Positions 1-12,592 are shown, numbered from the stretch's first letter. The stretch: 64,000 nt of DNA from Sapria himalayana (GCA_029783825.1 JAREIK010003431.1:1190674-1254673); one strand, 5' to 3'. Notes: a model not told the origin generated them from the sequence alone. Made by a program: numbers and translations.

Positions 1-140
1 TCACACTACTTTAATTCTAAAAAGTTTGGGAATTATTAAGTGATGGTAGATTCAAGGTTTGTTAGCAAGTTGATTGTGTTGAAGAAAAGATTAATGTACA
101 AAGCATATTATACACCACTATATGCTCTAGTAAACACAAT

Positions 141-2600
141 TCCAATGCGTGGTTTTTAGATAATGAATATACTATCACATGATTGGTGAAAAAAATCTTT
201 TTGTGGACCTGCACTTCTTTGCAAGTTCACAATTAAAATATGTGAAATGAGAAACTTGCATCCGTTAATGAGAAAAACAAAATCGGGGTTCAAACTTTGA
301 CTAGAGAGAAGCTTAATGAGGGGGTACTTCTACTTTTTGTGCTTGACCAAAACCTACCAAGTGGGGTCAATTATTTAGAAGAACAAAAACTTTGGAAAGT
401 AGAGATGTTAAAGAACAAAATCATTTTTCTAAAAGTGAAATCTGAAGTCAATTTTGAAATCTAAAGTCTAACTTGTAACATAGAAGATATGTCCACTTAA
501 ACTATAAAAGCCTAGAGCTTTCCTATCAAAAAAACATGATATATAGACTGCCCTCTAATATTGAAGCACCAAAACTTATATGTGAAGGAATGTTGATGGT
601 AAACTAGGCAATCCTTCCCAAATGGGTTGCATTGAGATCTACCTTTATTCTTGATTTGGTTCTTACAAATATTTGTCAAACTATAAGCCATATGTGCAAA
701 TAATAATTATTTCTTATTTTTTGTAAATGATTAACTAACAACAATGCAAGTTTACTTTATCAAATACAAATCTGAAGTATTCTTAATATTCAAAAAGTTC
801 TAGAACTTTATTAAAATATAATCAAGGAAGATGATAATAGTACTTAGAAATGACATGAAAAAAATTTCTCTCAAAATAATTTATTTTCTATTGAAGAAAA
901 AAGCATTCAAAGACAACTCATAATTTCTTACATTCCTTAATAGAAAAGTATAGTGGAGAGTAATAGCCATGTAATTGTAGAGAGCTAATCAATGATGTTT
1001 GAGAAGAGTCTTAAACTTCTTGGGCAAAATAGTTAACATAGTTGTTTTCTTGTTAGAATTAGCCCAACTTCAGCCTAAGAAAAACTTATTATACTTGTAA
1101 GTATGGAGTAGACATAAGCCATATGTTCATCACTAAATATTTGAAAGTTTATGTCACTCTTAAATGCCCAAGCATGAAAGTTTCACTCCCAATCCTCTGC
1201 TTCAAGTTAAGTTCAAATTGAAGAAGAAGCGATTTCTCCAGTTTTGAATTAACTCAAGAGTTGGAGACTCCCTAATAGTAATTCTACTTTTTCTCTTGAA
1301 CATTTATCCTTTTCTACTCTTTCTCTTATCACACTAATTAAAATTAAAATATTGTATGAGATATATGAGATATACAATTTTATTATTATAGAGTCATAAA
1401 GTTTTGAAGAGGATGTGCAATGTCATTAATTGATAAGCACAATAAAAAATGAGATAAAAATAATTGAGAAAAATGAAATATGAACCTTTGTTGAAAACGT
1501 AGAGAACATACACGATGTGGGAGTGAAATAAAAATTCAAAATCAAAAATATTTCTAAAAGTAAAAAACTTACTTACAAGGCTCGATTGGTAGCTAAAGGT
1601 TTTTCTCAATTAGTTGAATCATACTTTTCTTAAGTCTTTGTTGCATTGGTAAGACATGAGAATTTATGACTAGTAATTGCATCAATTGCTCAAGGGGATG
1701 AACACTATATCAACTAGATGGCAAATCTATATTTTTGAATGGAGAATTGAAGAAGAAAATTTATGTTTAGCAGTCTCTTGTTTTTATATTAAATGGACAA
1801 TATCATAATGCAAATCAATCGCAACTCCTTGAATTACAAATCAAAAATTCAAAACCAATAAAGAAAGAGTAGTAAATGGGACTCTCTACAAAAGGTTGGT
1901 TGCTTGTCTAATATCGTGTAGTGAATATTATACTATATCTAATTGCAAATATAACTAGTATTATGTAGTGAATATTTTATCTCGGTTTATACACTTGCCA
2001 AATCATTGTTATATTGTAGCCATACTAAAAATGTTGATATATCTAAATGGCATCATAAATCTTGGATTAAGGTATTTCAAAACCATGTACATGAGATTAA
2101 GTTGTCACACTATGATAGTGTGATTGGGAGAAATATAGATAATCACATGAGTATATCTTGATATGTGTTATTTGTTGGATCCGTTGTCATAATAATGTGC
2201 ATGCCTCATTTGTTGTCATACAAATCTTAGGAGTACAACAAAAGAAACAAACTTTTTTGTTGTCTTGTCCAATTCCAAAGCAAGATGTGTTTATACCTTA
2301 TTAGCTATTGCACAAGTATGGATGAGAAGAATTATGAATAATGTTAGTAAATAAAAAGCTGAAGCAACAACTCTCTATTATGATAAGGATGCAATAAATA
2401 TTGTTACAGATTTTATTTTCACAGTAGAACACAATATTTAGTCATAAAATATCATTTTATGAAGGAATCAATATAACAATAGAAAATATACTTAAGCTAT
2501 TGCAATACTGATGAGAAAATAGTAGATATATTTATCAAAGTTATGCTAAAGAAGAAATATACTTATTTTTGAGAGTTTCTTGGGCTTAAAGAATGTTATA
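141..2600 (+). pseudogene. Ty1/copia pol relic (protease to RNase H)
   Basis: Broken remains of a copia polyprotein, readable only by switching frames and crossing stops. In order I see: a protease-like W-x-L-D segment (NAWFLDNEY, about 141-167); the GAG-pre-integrase 'CEG..GK' region (570-630); the end of integrase (FLGKIVNIVVFLLELAQ, 1017-1066) and the following 'W..KP.V.H' block (1099-1170); the reverse transcriptase start YKARLVAKGFSQ, intact at 1574-1609; TLYKRLVACL (about 1880-1910); and RNase H blocks EATTLYYDKDAINIVT (2361-2408) and VDIFIKVMLKK (2522-2554). The order matches copia elements (PR-IN-RT-RH). The gag end lies outside the window. It cannot be functional. Confidence 0.88.
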
Positions 2601-2956
2601 TTAAGGAAGATAAATATTATTAATATAATATTCTGATTTATATTTATTTATTTAAATGAATATTTTAGACCTGAGCATGTGTGTGTGCGTGACAATGTCA
2701 TGTTTTTTTTTTCATTTTTTATTTTATTTTTTACCTTTTGAAAATTTCTTATCACAAAAGCGATGTGATGAAATAAATTGAGAGTGATAATGAATAAGCT
2801 TTTAATATTTTAATAAGCAGCTCTCATCTCTTATTTAAATCATTCGTAATTATCTTCTTCTTCTTTTTCTTATAGAGAGCAGAACTCTTTGTAATCTTCT
2901 TTGTAGCAAAACCTAAAAGATACTCTGCCCACACTACAAATGAGATGTACATTGGG
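2601..2956 (+). other. possible 3' LTR remnant of the preceding copia relic
   Basis: This stretch directly follows the end of RNase H. The sequence TGTTATATTAAGG, starting near 2594, would be a plausible LTR start. The far end is not clear and no second LTR copy is present in the window to compare with, so this is an inference from position only. Confidence 0.3.
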
Positions 2957-3120
2957 AAAACACATACACGTGCGCGCACACACACAAGCACATGCACAAG
3001 CACATGCACATGCACACGCACACCCACACACACACACACGCACACACACACGCGCGCACATGCACACGCACACCCACACACACACGCACGCACACTGCAC
3101 ACACCCACACAGACCCACAT
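2957..3120. repeat. CA/CG-rich microsatellite
   Basis: About 160 bp of CA dinucleotides interrupted by GC, TG and CC steps, with a partly repeated block (GCACACCCACACACACAC twice). Several overlapping ORFs on both strands (reading CVCVCV, THTHTH, HAHAHA) come purely from this tract and are not genes. Confidence 0.95.
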
Positions 3121-3954
3121 ACATACCTAAGATACAATAGAACTACTGAAATATCACATCTATGCAACTACAATAAAGAAATTTTGAAATACATAGTACA
3201 CTGATAAATTTAATGAAAAAAAAAAACAACTTGAAAGATGCTATTGCTTTTTGTAGTGCAAGCCAAAGGGATGCAGATAAATAATGTATCTTTATTTTTC
3301 TTTTGGTGAAGTGATAGATAAAGTAAAAACACAATCAAACTAATTTTCTTTGAGGGTATAAATGTGTTTGTAACTGATAAATAATGCCCTTTATCCTTCA
3401 CTCATGTTTCATTAAATATTGAATAAGTAAATATAGTGAATGTTTAATAAAAATATTTAATAAAAAGTATAAATGTTTTAGTTTTTTTATCACAAAAAGT
3501 GTTTTTTGTGTCCATATAAATTTGAAGACAAAATTGTGTAAATGGGATCTCAAATAATAAATATTTAATAAAAAGTTATAATGTTTTAAAAAATTTTAAA
3601 AAATGGTATAAAATAAAAAAAATAGTTTATATGGTAGTGTTATTAAATGAGAAAACCTGAATATTATTTTAGTAGTTCATTTCATCATGTAAAAAAAATA
3701 AAAAAAATTAAAAATGTTATATTATTTTGAGAAATAATATATGCGTTAGGGGTATAATACTATTTTTAAAAATAATATACCATGTGAATTGTGGATATAA
3801 TGTTTATATAAATATAATATAGAAATGAGCATAATGTTATGGCCTAATACAATATAAAATTGAACAATAAAATTGAATAATAAATAAAAACAACCAGAAT
3901 AGGTGTATCAAACGTCAATCTTATCTTTTTGTGTTGTTTTCATCTGTCCAATAG
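3121..3954. other. AT-rich intergenic stretch, nothing recognised
   Basis: Strongly AT-rich with poly-A and poly-T runs. I see no coding pattern, terminal repeats or similarity to the other repeat families of the window. Confidence 0.6.
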
Positions 3955-4113
3955 CTCACACAAACACACACACACACTCACTCACTCACTCACGCACACT
4001 CACACACGCACACTCACATGCACACACACCCACATACACACATTCTCTCTCTCTCTCTCTCTCTCTCATACACTCTCACACACACTCACACACTTGCACA
4101 CACATTCACAATT
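3955..4113. repeat. compound CA / CACT / CT microsatellite
   Basis: CA repeats, then CACT-type tetranucleotides, more CA, a pure CT run at about 4043-4069, then CACT/CA again. Two overlapping ORFs (reading HTHTHS, LSLSLS) are produced by the repeat itself. Confidence 0.95.
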
Positions 4114-4458
4114 ATAAAGTAAGTAGTGCCCAATTTTAAAACAAGATCATTATTTCTTTTTTAATATTTTTGGGTACTTTCATATAATTCCAAATTTGAA
4201 TTGACAACTTTATGGCTATAGTGTAATAATTAACTTATTTCAACAAACATGATCAAGGTTATAATTCATTTATTTATTTAGGTTTAGTTAATGAGTTTTT
4301 AAGAATATAATTTGGTGCCTATGAAATATGTTCTAACTTGCAATCAAACTGGTCACTATGGCTCATTACGAAAAGTTCTAAGCACATATTATAATTGAGT
4401 AAAAAATAAAAATGTATGCATTCAAATAGAGCCAAAGTTGAGCATAGAACTCCCAAAT
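4114..4458. other. unassigned AT-rich stretch
   Basis: No gene, RNA or repeat boundary recognised before the copia LTR that starts at about 4459. Confidence 0.6.
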
Positions 4459-4660
4459 TGTTGGGTTTTTTGAGTCAAATAACATCTTTTATTATGATAA
4501 TGTGCACGGGATACTACTATTTGTGTTGTTTAAAGTTTATGTAAAATATGGAATAACATTACCTTAAATGAAGGTGTACCCATAACTATATCATCTTTCG
4601 TTCGCCTCTGTTCCAGCTTTGATTTGCAAGAAGCTATGGTAGATTAGCGTCGCCCAAGCC

Positions 4661-4663
<3 letters not shown>

Positions 4664-4701
<38 letters not shown>
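4664..4701. repeat. (AT)n microsatellite inside the LTR
   Basis: About 19 uninterrupted AT units. The related LTR at 13298-14723 has no AT run at the equivalent place, so the tract grew after the copies separated. Confidence 0.95.
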
Positions 4702-4704
<3 letters not shown>

Positions 4705-4794
4705 CAAAACTAACTAAAAACTAATAAATAATTTAATAGGCATTGATGTGACATCTCGATTTATAATTTTAAATATCTTATTAAAGTTTTAGTA

Positions 4795-4815
4795 ACACAC
4801 ACACACACACACACA
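4795..4815. repeat. (AC)n microsatellite inside the LTR
   Basis: About ten AC units between an ATTAAAG-like left flank and an AATTAAAATCAATTAA-like right flank. The second LTR has a (TA)n run between matching flanks (13615-13652). Confidence 0.95.
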
Positions 4816-6974
4816 ATTAAAATCAATTAAATATAAATCAATTAATCTGATTTAATAATAAAATTAAATTATTCAATTATATTACATTAATATAAATCAA
4901 TTTATTTTAAATATCTTATTATTCGATTATATTAAATTAATTTGATTTAATAATGTCAAATGGGCCATGACTGCATGACAAGACCCATTTGATAGCACTA
5001 ATTATATATGCATATGTTTCTAAAGAAACAAACAAAATTTTTAAGACTTATTTTATGACACTTGGATAAAGCTATGGAAGGGATCATAGCCTAAATAAGA
5101 TCATGAACTTCCAATGTAAATTATATTACAATATAATTAATATTAATATTAATTTATATCACTATATAATTATAATTATATTTTCTCACTTATTTAAAAT
5201 AATTTATGTTTATTGTTATTTAATAGTAATTAAACTCTTCATATCAAGATTATAAATTTCTATTGATTGAATTAAATAATTGACAATCTAATTCAATTAT
5301 TCTTTAATTATCTTTTTGAGACTTTTTACTTAACTTATTTGAAATGTTGGATTATAATCCACCTCCATGGTTTGATATTATCAAAATTTATATGTTTTTT
5401 AAGAGGGTATCATCAATCCTTCTAATAATTAATAGATTCCATTAGTAATCAATAATTCAACATACACTTAATAAAGTTATACAATTAATAAAATTAATAA
5501 AACTTTTTCTAGATCATAACACTATTATGAAAACAAAACAAATATTAACAAATATATGTGAATATTAATTATATCAATAATAAGAATGATAATATATATA
5601 ATAATAATAATAATGTATTTTGTTTTATATATCAGTATAAAAAAATCATATCGTGATAGTCTCATTCAATATAGATAAGTATACTAGGCATAGAAGTTAG
5701 AATTTTATCATTCTTTATAGTCAAGATAAATTAATTGAAATTTTATAATACAATCTTACCGATGAATTATCTAGTTCAATCTAGACTTTGAATAATAATA
5801 GTATATTCTACAAGAACTGATAATTTAATCTATTGTGCATAATAAATAATTTAATAGTTCAATCTTATCCAACTATATGCACCAAATCATTTATTATGCA
5901 GAATAAATAATACATGTATTTTCTTAAATCTAACTTATTGCAAATTTAGTTTATTAAAATAAGAAAATGATGTAAACAAGAAAATGATGTAAACTAAATA
6001 ATGACTTTTAGTATAACACATTTTAATAATCTCCCACTTAGACTTTAAGTCATTGTGACATACATCTAAGTCTCAACACTTTCACATGTCTTTTTAAAGT
6101 TTTAGCTAGAAGTCACTTTGATAAAAGATCTGCTAAGTTAACTATCGATGCTTATTTTCAGCATCATCATATTTTTTTTTATAAATTCTTTTATTAGATG
6201 ATATTTATGTCTAATGTGTTTTACCTTTATTTATGTTCTAGGTTCTTTAGAGTTAGTAACTACTCTACTAATATCATAATAAAGCATAATAGATAGTTAC
6301 ATAAAAAGAAATGGCTGCTAGATTTATTAGGAAGATCCTGAGTCTTATAGTTTTTTTTGGCTACCTCGAAGCTGCCACATAGTTAGCTTTCATGGTCGAA
6401 TTAGTAATATGAGATTGTTTGATACTTCTTCAAATATGGTTTCATTTTCTAAAGTAAATACATAACTTAAAATGAATTTTCTCAAATCTTCATTCAATTG
6501 AGAAATTTGAGTTTGTATACCCAATAGGTATAAGATTATTTGCTTTATATACTAACATATAACTTCTAGTCTTTTTTAAGTACTTGATTATGTAGTTTAT
6601 CACTATTTAATATTCTATCTTGGGTTAGATTAATATCTACTTATCATGCATATGGTAAAATAGATATCAAGTCTAGTGTAAAGTATTGCATTCATCAGGT
6701 TTCATATTGCTAATGCATAAAGAATTGATCTTATTCTCTCTATGAAAAAAATATACACACAATATTCATTCTGACATTGATCAACGACATAAGACTTAAT
6801 GGATTGATTAAAATAATTATTCTAAGATCTAGATGTTTGCTTTAGTTTATAAGTAGACTTCTTTAGATTATATAATTTGTGCTCTTTATCTTTTTCTATA
6901 AAATCATTAGATTATATCATATAAATGTATTCTTCAATATGTCCATATAATAATATAATTTGTATATTCATATG

Positions 6975-7196
6975 TTAAATCTCATAGTTATAATTAGTTA
7001 CAATAGACAAGAAAATACAGATAAACTTTAACATGATTATTGGTAAATAAGTTTTTTCATAATCAATTTTTTCTTTCTGAGTGGAACCTTTTTGCAACAA
7101 GCATAACTTATAAGTCTTAATATTAGTAACCCTTCTTCTCTTTTTCTTACAAATCCACATATATTTGATGAGTTTCATCCCTTCATGAGGCTCCAT
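6975..7196 (-). pseudogene. copia reverse transcriptase N-terminal segment
   Basis: A 73-codon open stretch within element 2a. It contains KYMWICKKKR (the K.W..K.K block), then QKGSTQKEKIDYEKTY and LKFICIFLSIVTNYNYEI. These correspond to the 'VAKGFTQKEGIDY.ETFSPV' and 'S.R.LLSIA...YEI' blocks at the start of copia reverse transcriptase. It is a surviving fragment only; the following QLDV/YVDD parts are broken. The homologous piece of element 2b is at about 16060-16260. Confidence 0.85.
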
Positions 7197-9025
7197 AAGA
7201 TCTCAGAAATGATTGAAGTACATTAACTAAATTTCTAGGTTCATATCTTTTTTGTCAATGTTTTGTATCTTTATCTTTAAATACTTAGTCATAGCATTTG
7301 ATATCCATATCCATCTCATCATGGATTTTGTCAAACGACTATTCCAAGAGTGTATATCATCTTGGTTGATTGAATAATCCTCTCACTATGATGAGATACT
7401 TTTCTTGGTTGTATATTTTTAGTGACACACTACATAAATATTGATCCATGTGAGTCATTATGATTATTGTCATCTAGTTGTGCAACTAGCATATCAGTAA
7501 TAAGTTCATGAGTTTCTATATCAATTTTATCATTAACAGATATATCCCATCATGAGGAAGCATTGAGGTATGTGAATTGTTACCTTGTGGTGTTTCCTTT
7601 TATATTATTGGCATTGAAAGAGTTTGAACTATTTATCTCTTTTTAAATCTTTTAGGAAAATCTTTAAGTTTATGATTTATTATATATTCGTCTTGTAGGA
7701 ATCAGGTATCAGTGCAAATAATGATTTTCTAATTATTTAGACTATTTAATAATCAACATTTCATTCCTCTAAGATATATCATGAAAAAACAAACTTCACT
7801 TCTTGGCTTTAGTTTATATATTTTCTCTATTAGTACACATGCAGGGCAATTCCATAATTGAATGTATTTCAGACTTGACCTATGCCTAGTCCATAATTAA
7901 GTTGGAGTAGTCGATATAGACTTAGACGGAACTAAGTTCAAAACATAATCAGTTGTTTCTAATGCATATATCCCAAAAGAAATCAAACATGTTTGAATAA
8001 CTCATTACAATCTTATTATGTCCATAATAGTCTATTTTTTCTTTCTATCTCACTATTTTATTATGAAATGTCAGGTAAAGACAACTGGGATATAATCCCT
8101 TGATCCAATTAGTAGTCCTTAAACTCTCCCAAGAGTCACTCATCACCATGATCAAATTCTTGTATCTTAATATATTTATTTTGACATTTCTTCATTTTGG
8201 TCATGCACTCCTTGAATTTCTCAAAAGCATCGAACTTATTGCATATTAAATAGATATATCTATATCTTGACATGGAGACATATAAATCAGAATGAACTAG
8301 CTCCATTGTCTATCTAACTTTATAGCCCTTGACCATAAATGGTCATTTGGTTATTTTTCCTTTTAAGCAAGATTCACATGTTAGAAGTGTTTTCACTTTC
8401 AACAAATCCAAATGTCCATCTTTAATCAAATTTAAATTCCATTTTAGATTTATTTGATTAATACATAAGCATCAAAGATAGGTCTGGTTCTATCATAATG
8501 ATATTTTATTTTATATGGTAAGGTGATTATATTATATGGTAAGGTGATTATATTATTCAACTCATATTGTTGTAATAGAGTAGAGACATTATTAATAATA
8601 TCAATATTATCTTTTTATATACTAGAGCAGATAAACTTTTTATTCAATTAGATTGTGATAAAATCATTGAATAAAATTCATCCAAAACTAAACTAGAAAT
8701 AAAAATCAAGTTTTTTTATTCAAGGTACATAAAGATAATCTCTCAAAATTAAAATAATATCTTTCTCAAACCTGAGAAAGTAATCTCCCACTACAACAGT
8801 CACTATCTTTACAATATTTTAGATTTGAAGATCAATTTCATCACTACTTAGTTATCTGGTTTCATGGAACCAATAGAATGAATTGTAAATATGACACAGG
8901 ACACTCTCACCTACACACTTGATATCCATTGACATCATTGCTAAATATGTTTTAAATACTAGTAATTGAGGTTTATCTTGATTTTTCATTTTGCTGAGAT
9001 AGACGGGATACTACTTCATCGAGTG

Positions 9026-9235
9026 TCATAATTGTTTGTAATAAAAATATTTTCTCTTTAGTTTTTTCACTATCACTTGTGACTTAAAGAGTTGTCTATG
9101 AAATATGAGTATGTTTCTAAAATTTCTTATTATTCTTACCTTTTGTTTAGAAAAAATATTTTCAACCAAAAATTCTCTAGATAATTTTCTGATAATACTT
9201 TTAGTTGATACTAATTCTTTAAGTAATTGTATCAA
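9026..9235 (-). pseudogene. copia gag C-terminal segment with ruined zinc knuckle
   Basis: A 69-codon ORF with a basic tail ending KKLKRKYFYYKQL. In related elements this lies just before the CCHC zinc knuckle (K.KCF.C...GHW...C). Here both first cysteines read as tyrosine, and the stop removes the rest of the knuckle. Y for C (TAT for TGT) is what C-to-T decay on the opposite strand would give. Identification rests on position and the K-rich lead-in. Confidence 0.65.
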
Positions 9236-9828
9236 AGTTCAATTAGATCTATTCATGCTATAGTTTAGACAAATTTTTCGATAAGAATCTAATAGTAATT
9301 AAAGAATAATATCAATCTGAGAATTCATATCAATCTCAGCTCTAAGGATCTCTAGTTTATTCATAAGATCAATCATTTTTAGAACGTGATCCCTTATTGA
9401 GATATTTCTGACAATAATAGTATTCATTAAATTTCTCATAGTTTTTTATCTAATAGAATAAGTCTAATTTCTAAAAGTTTTTTTAAAATTAGACATCACA
9501 TCATTTACAATAGGCATATACTAATACTGAAGTATATTTGATATAGAAGCCAAAATATCATATCTCATCATCTCATCAAAATTTACTCATTTTTCATAAA
9601 ATTTGACTTCCTTATTGATTTTCTTTTCACGAGGCTTATCTGGACATAGATTTGTGAGTATAAATTTATAATTCTCAATAGCCAGGATAATGTTAGTTTC
9701 TTTCTCAATCTATATAATTTATCATATCGAGTTTATTCTCTTTGAGAATGGTGACAAGTGAGTTGTAAGATATTTTTTTAAAAATACATGAAATTTTTAT
9801 AATGAACTTTTCAGCTTCAATTTTATCA

Positions 9829-9857
9829 CAAGAATTGGTTTCCTTAACCAATTCTTG
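9829..9857. repeat. perfect 12-bp hairpin in the copia gag region
   Basis: CAAGAATTGGTT, five loop bases, then AACCAATTCTTG. On the minus strand it lies within the 69-codon gag ORF, over ELVKETNS. Confidence 0.85.
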
Positions 9858-9930
9858 AATAAATTCATAATCAATATGAATCTCCATGAATACTATATCT
9901 TGATGTGAGGACATCTATCATTCATTATTT

Positions 9931-10480
9931 GTTCAGACATATTAATTCTTATTAATCTTGTTTTCAAGGTAATGGACTATGCCAAATGAGATTAAACTGA
10001 TAAATTTACTTTAGTTCCACAAATGAGATTAAACTGATAAATAATAGTATCCTCAGATAGAGAGGATACTATTATTTATAACTATGTGTAAATCATCATT
10101 TAATTTTAAATCAATTGATTCATAAATGAATCATTTATACAGAGAATTAATTTATTAAAATAATTGATAGAATAAACTTACATAGATTTGTGCCAAGTAT
10201 ACTTGCAAGTCAATTAGTTTGATAAGAAGAAGGTATCTAGACCAACATGTTAACTTGCATTATATTCAAATCAATGATTGAGATCATGAGATTAATTTTG
10301 ATAAATTCCTTTTCCAGTTAGATATTTAAAATTGTGGGTTGTCTATTTTAAAAATAAGAAGTTTTATTTTAAAATATTTTGATTTTGTGAAGGTTACATG
10401 AACTTATTATTTTTAGGGGACTATACTCATATACACATATTGACATCTCACAAATATATATACATGCACAATACATGTCA
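9931..10480. other. unassigned stretch between copia gag and hAT element
   Basis: I looked here for the 5' LTR and primer-binding site of copia element 2a and did not find either. It holds a 23-bp direct repeat and a strong hairpin, listed separately. The remainder is AT-rich sequence of unknown origin. Confidence 0.5.
9983..10079. repeat. 37-bp-period direct repeat followed by an 18-bp perfect hairpin
   Basis: A 23-bp identical sequence beginning CAAATGAGATTAAACTGATA occurs at 9983 and at 10020. The second copy runs into an inverted repeat with an 18-bp perfect stem (10037-10054 and 10062-10079; core ATAGTATCCTC / GAGGATACTAT) and the 7-base loop AGATAGA. Confidence 0.92.
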
Positions 10481-10488
10481 TATCATCC

Positions 10489-12584
10489 TAGAGGTATCAA
10501 ATAGGCAATGTTGTGCTGGCATGACCTAGTTTTTAGTGGCCTAGTTGGGCCATCGTGTTGTGCCAGACACTACACAACTCAAAAATAGCTGGCCTGACAC
10601 GACACTATTGGCCTGAGGCTGGCCAGATTTGGGTTCGGGCCATGTCGGGCCGTGATGAGTTGAACCAATTTAGGCCGTGCTGAGTAGGACCAATTCGGAC
10701 CTAGTTATTCCAGCCTACAATACAACTACCTAGACATATTCCCCCACCTATCATTAGTTGTGGTTATATAATTGTGGATTAATTATTTTTAATTTCATAT
10801 TTTAAATTCAAAATATGGATTATTTTAATTACGACATAAAACATAACGATATTATATTATTTATTTATTTCACATAAATAATAAATCAAAAAAAAATAAA
10901 TTTATTAACACAAATGACAAAATATAATAAATAATTAAAATATTAAAAAAAATACATTTATTACCCACCATTCATCAATTAATATAAAAATAAATTAATT
11001 AACAAAAAATCAAAACTCACAACAATAACATACAATAAAAATTATAAATCTCAATTATAATAAATAATAATGCAAGCCCAAATCCTCAATCCCAATGCCA
11101 AATGGTATGAGCATGCAACTGATCATCATCGCGTAATTGTTTGATGGTATAACTAGTGGTGGGCTTAACCTCTTCAAAATCCCTTGAGTTTTCATTTGCC
11201 AGTAATTCCTCTCCTCTTATTCCAGCATGATCTCGATCCTGGATGCTCAACCTCGAATATTCTCAATCCTTTATGCATGTTAGTATCATATTGATATCTA
11301 ATCATATTCTCGATCTCCTATTTGAAATCACATTGACTACAATAGAAAAGATAGACTCCTATGCTATGCTCGATACCAAATGAGCCAGTGGATCTCTAAT
11401 CATCTTAGACAGCACGAGATAGGTGGACTCATATGATTTTTACCATTGTAAAATATCAAAGTTCTTGTCATCATTATGTGATAGGATTGAACAATAATCG
11501 ATATCTAAGTACTGAGACAACTTGCTTCTATTCGGCAGTCCACCCCATTGTTTTTTCCTAGTTAACTAAATGAATAAATCATCATCTTTGAATAAGGTAT
11601 TCATGTCTATACTAGGGCCTAGCTATTATTGATTCTACCTTATCTAGTGGCATAGTATATAAATAACTCAGTCAACTTATTGTGAATGAACTCTTCAAGT
11701 TGATGTTCTTGGTTCATGGATGAGGATATGTATGTCAAAATATTTTGTACCCCTTCCCCCTTAATTCTAGGGTCCATGCAGGTAGTTAGACAATAAAGAG
11801 ATGAAATAGTGGACCAGTATTTAAAGTACTTGGTTTCCATCTAAAGAGCCATGTCACTAAATATTAAGCCATTTTTAAATTTTCTAAATATACTACTAAT
11901 ATTGCATATGCTCCTGAGTATAAAATAAGTAGTAAGAGTATAAATTGATGAATACGTGTTCATCATGTCATAACAAATCTTCAAGAATTTTATAAATGAA
12001 ATTCTTGTATTTCAGTCAGTGTCGTTAATAATAAGTTCATCACTCTTACTATTTACATAGCTAGATATCAAGTGTTTGCATCTAACACATGACTCCAACA
12101 TCAGGTATATGTAATTCTATTAGTGTCTCACATTTATTTAGGATTTCTTCTTTTTTAGATCCACTGACAAATAGAAGCGGCGCCATGTGTTTGTACGTCC
12201 ACGTGGGCCTCGAGAGTCCCATGTGGACGTTATTAGCTAAACACGTGGTGATAATTTTAGAAATGTTTGCAACATATAAAAAGTAGGGCAGGGTTTTTTT
12301 AATAAAAAATTAATTTTTAAAATAAAAGCACGTGGATCGGCCCAAGTTTTGGGGCATGGTACCTAACAATGCCACTGGACTATGTCTTTGAGCCAGGCAG
12401 CTGAGTTGTGCCTAACCCAGCATGAGGCCTAGCACCCCCTGGCCCGGCACAACATGTGCTATGCCTTGAGCCTGCATGGCATGGGCCCAGGCATGGTTAT
12501 GGACCATGTTGTGCCGGGCCAAGCAAGGCTTAGACGTGCCGTGCCTCGGGCCGTGCCCGGGTTGCTTGACCCACTTAACACCTC
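10489..12584 (-). mobile_element. hAT DNA transposon, ~2.1 kb, decayed
   Basis: The left end TAGAGGTATCAAATAGGC and the right end GACCCACTTAACACCTC are imperfect terminal inverted repeats of the hAT type (TAGAGGTGT-like). The flanks give a candidate 8-bp target duplication: TATCATCC (10481-10488) and TTTCATCC (12585-12592), 7 of 8 matching. Both subterminal regions (10500-10740 and 12340-12580) are full of GGCC, GTGC and CATGGC words and stand out against the AT-rich surroundings. The centre encodes a broken hAT transposase on the minus strand. The exact end bases are uncertain by one or two positions. Confidence 0.85.
11230..12060 (-). pseudogene. hAT transposase relic with C-terminal dimerisation domain
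   Basis: Read from right to left. An open piece (11640-11840) reads METKYFKYWSTISSLYCLTT, then MDPRIKGEGVQNIL, the 'KYW......DPR.K' block of plant hAT transposases. Further on come LDIDYCSIL, FDILQW*KSYESTYLVLSKM and SSIA*ESIFSIVVNVIS (about 11270-11530), which correspond to 'FDiL.WW......yP.Ls.mArdiLa.pvSsvaSEs.FS', the hAT C-terminal dimerisation domain. Stops interrupt the WW and ASES motifs. The N-terminal zinc finger and the start are not recognisable. Not functional. Confidence 0.88.
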
Positions 12585-12592
12585 TTTCATCC

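Larger units (their letters stand above)
4459..6020 (-). repeat. 3' LTR of minus-strand copia element 2a
   Basis: The plus-strand edge TGTTGGG at 4459 and the right edge GTATAACACA near 6020 bracket a ~1.56-kb block. It is recognisably similar along its length to 13298-14723, which has the same edges (TGTTGGG and GTATAAAA). On the minus strand a purine-rich tract (TAAGTGGGAG, plus 6031-6040) lies about 10 bp upstream of the LTR start, as expected for a polypurine tract. The decayed pol of the same element continues to the right. It contains two microsatellites (4664-4701, 4795-4815) and an 18-bp tandem duplication of AAGAAAATGATGTAAAC at about 5961-5994. Confidence 0.75.
6031..9930 (-). pseudogene. 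Ty1/copia element 2a gag-pol relic
   Basis: Read on the minus strand, from right to left. The region begins with unrecognised gag sequence (69-codon ORF at 9705-9914). It continues with the gag C-terminus (9026-9235), a protease neighbourhood with G-D-Y-F-L-R-F-E-K and LILRDYLYVP (about 8722-8793), an integrase region without clear catalytic residues, and the reverse transcriptase start (6975-7196). The RNase H end reads '...LKRHVKVLRLRCMSQ' near 6045-6110. Gene order and these blocks match copia elements with a gag-pol of this type. Stops and frameshifts occur throughout. A 21-bp tandem duplication containing GGTAAGGTGATTATA lies at about 8511-8552. No 5' LTR was found to the right. Confidence 0.82.

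Noticed and set aside
2824..3204. Seven overlapping Cys/Val or Thr/His ORFs on both strands
   Set aside because: Produced by the CA-rich microsatellite and its flank.
10037..10079. Hairpin as a transcription terminator or miRNA precursor
   Set aside because: No bacterial-type gene context. The stem is too short (18 bp) for a plant miRNA precursor, and no transcription evidence is available.
9931..10480. 5' LTR of copia element 2a
   Set aside because: No similarity to 4459-6020, no TGTTGGG edge and no primer-binding-site complement to initiator Met tRNA found.
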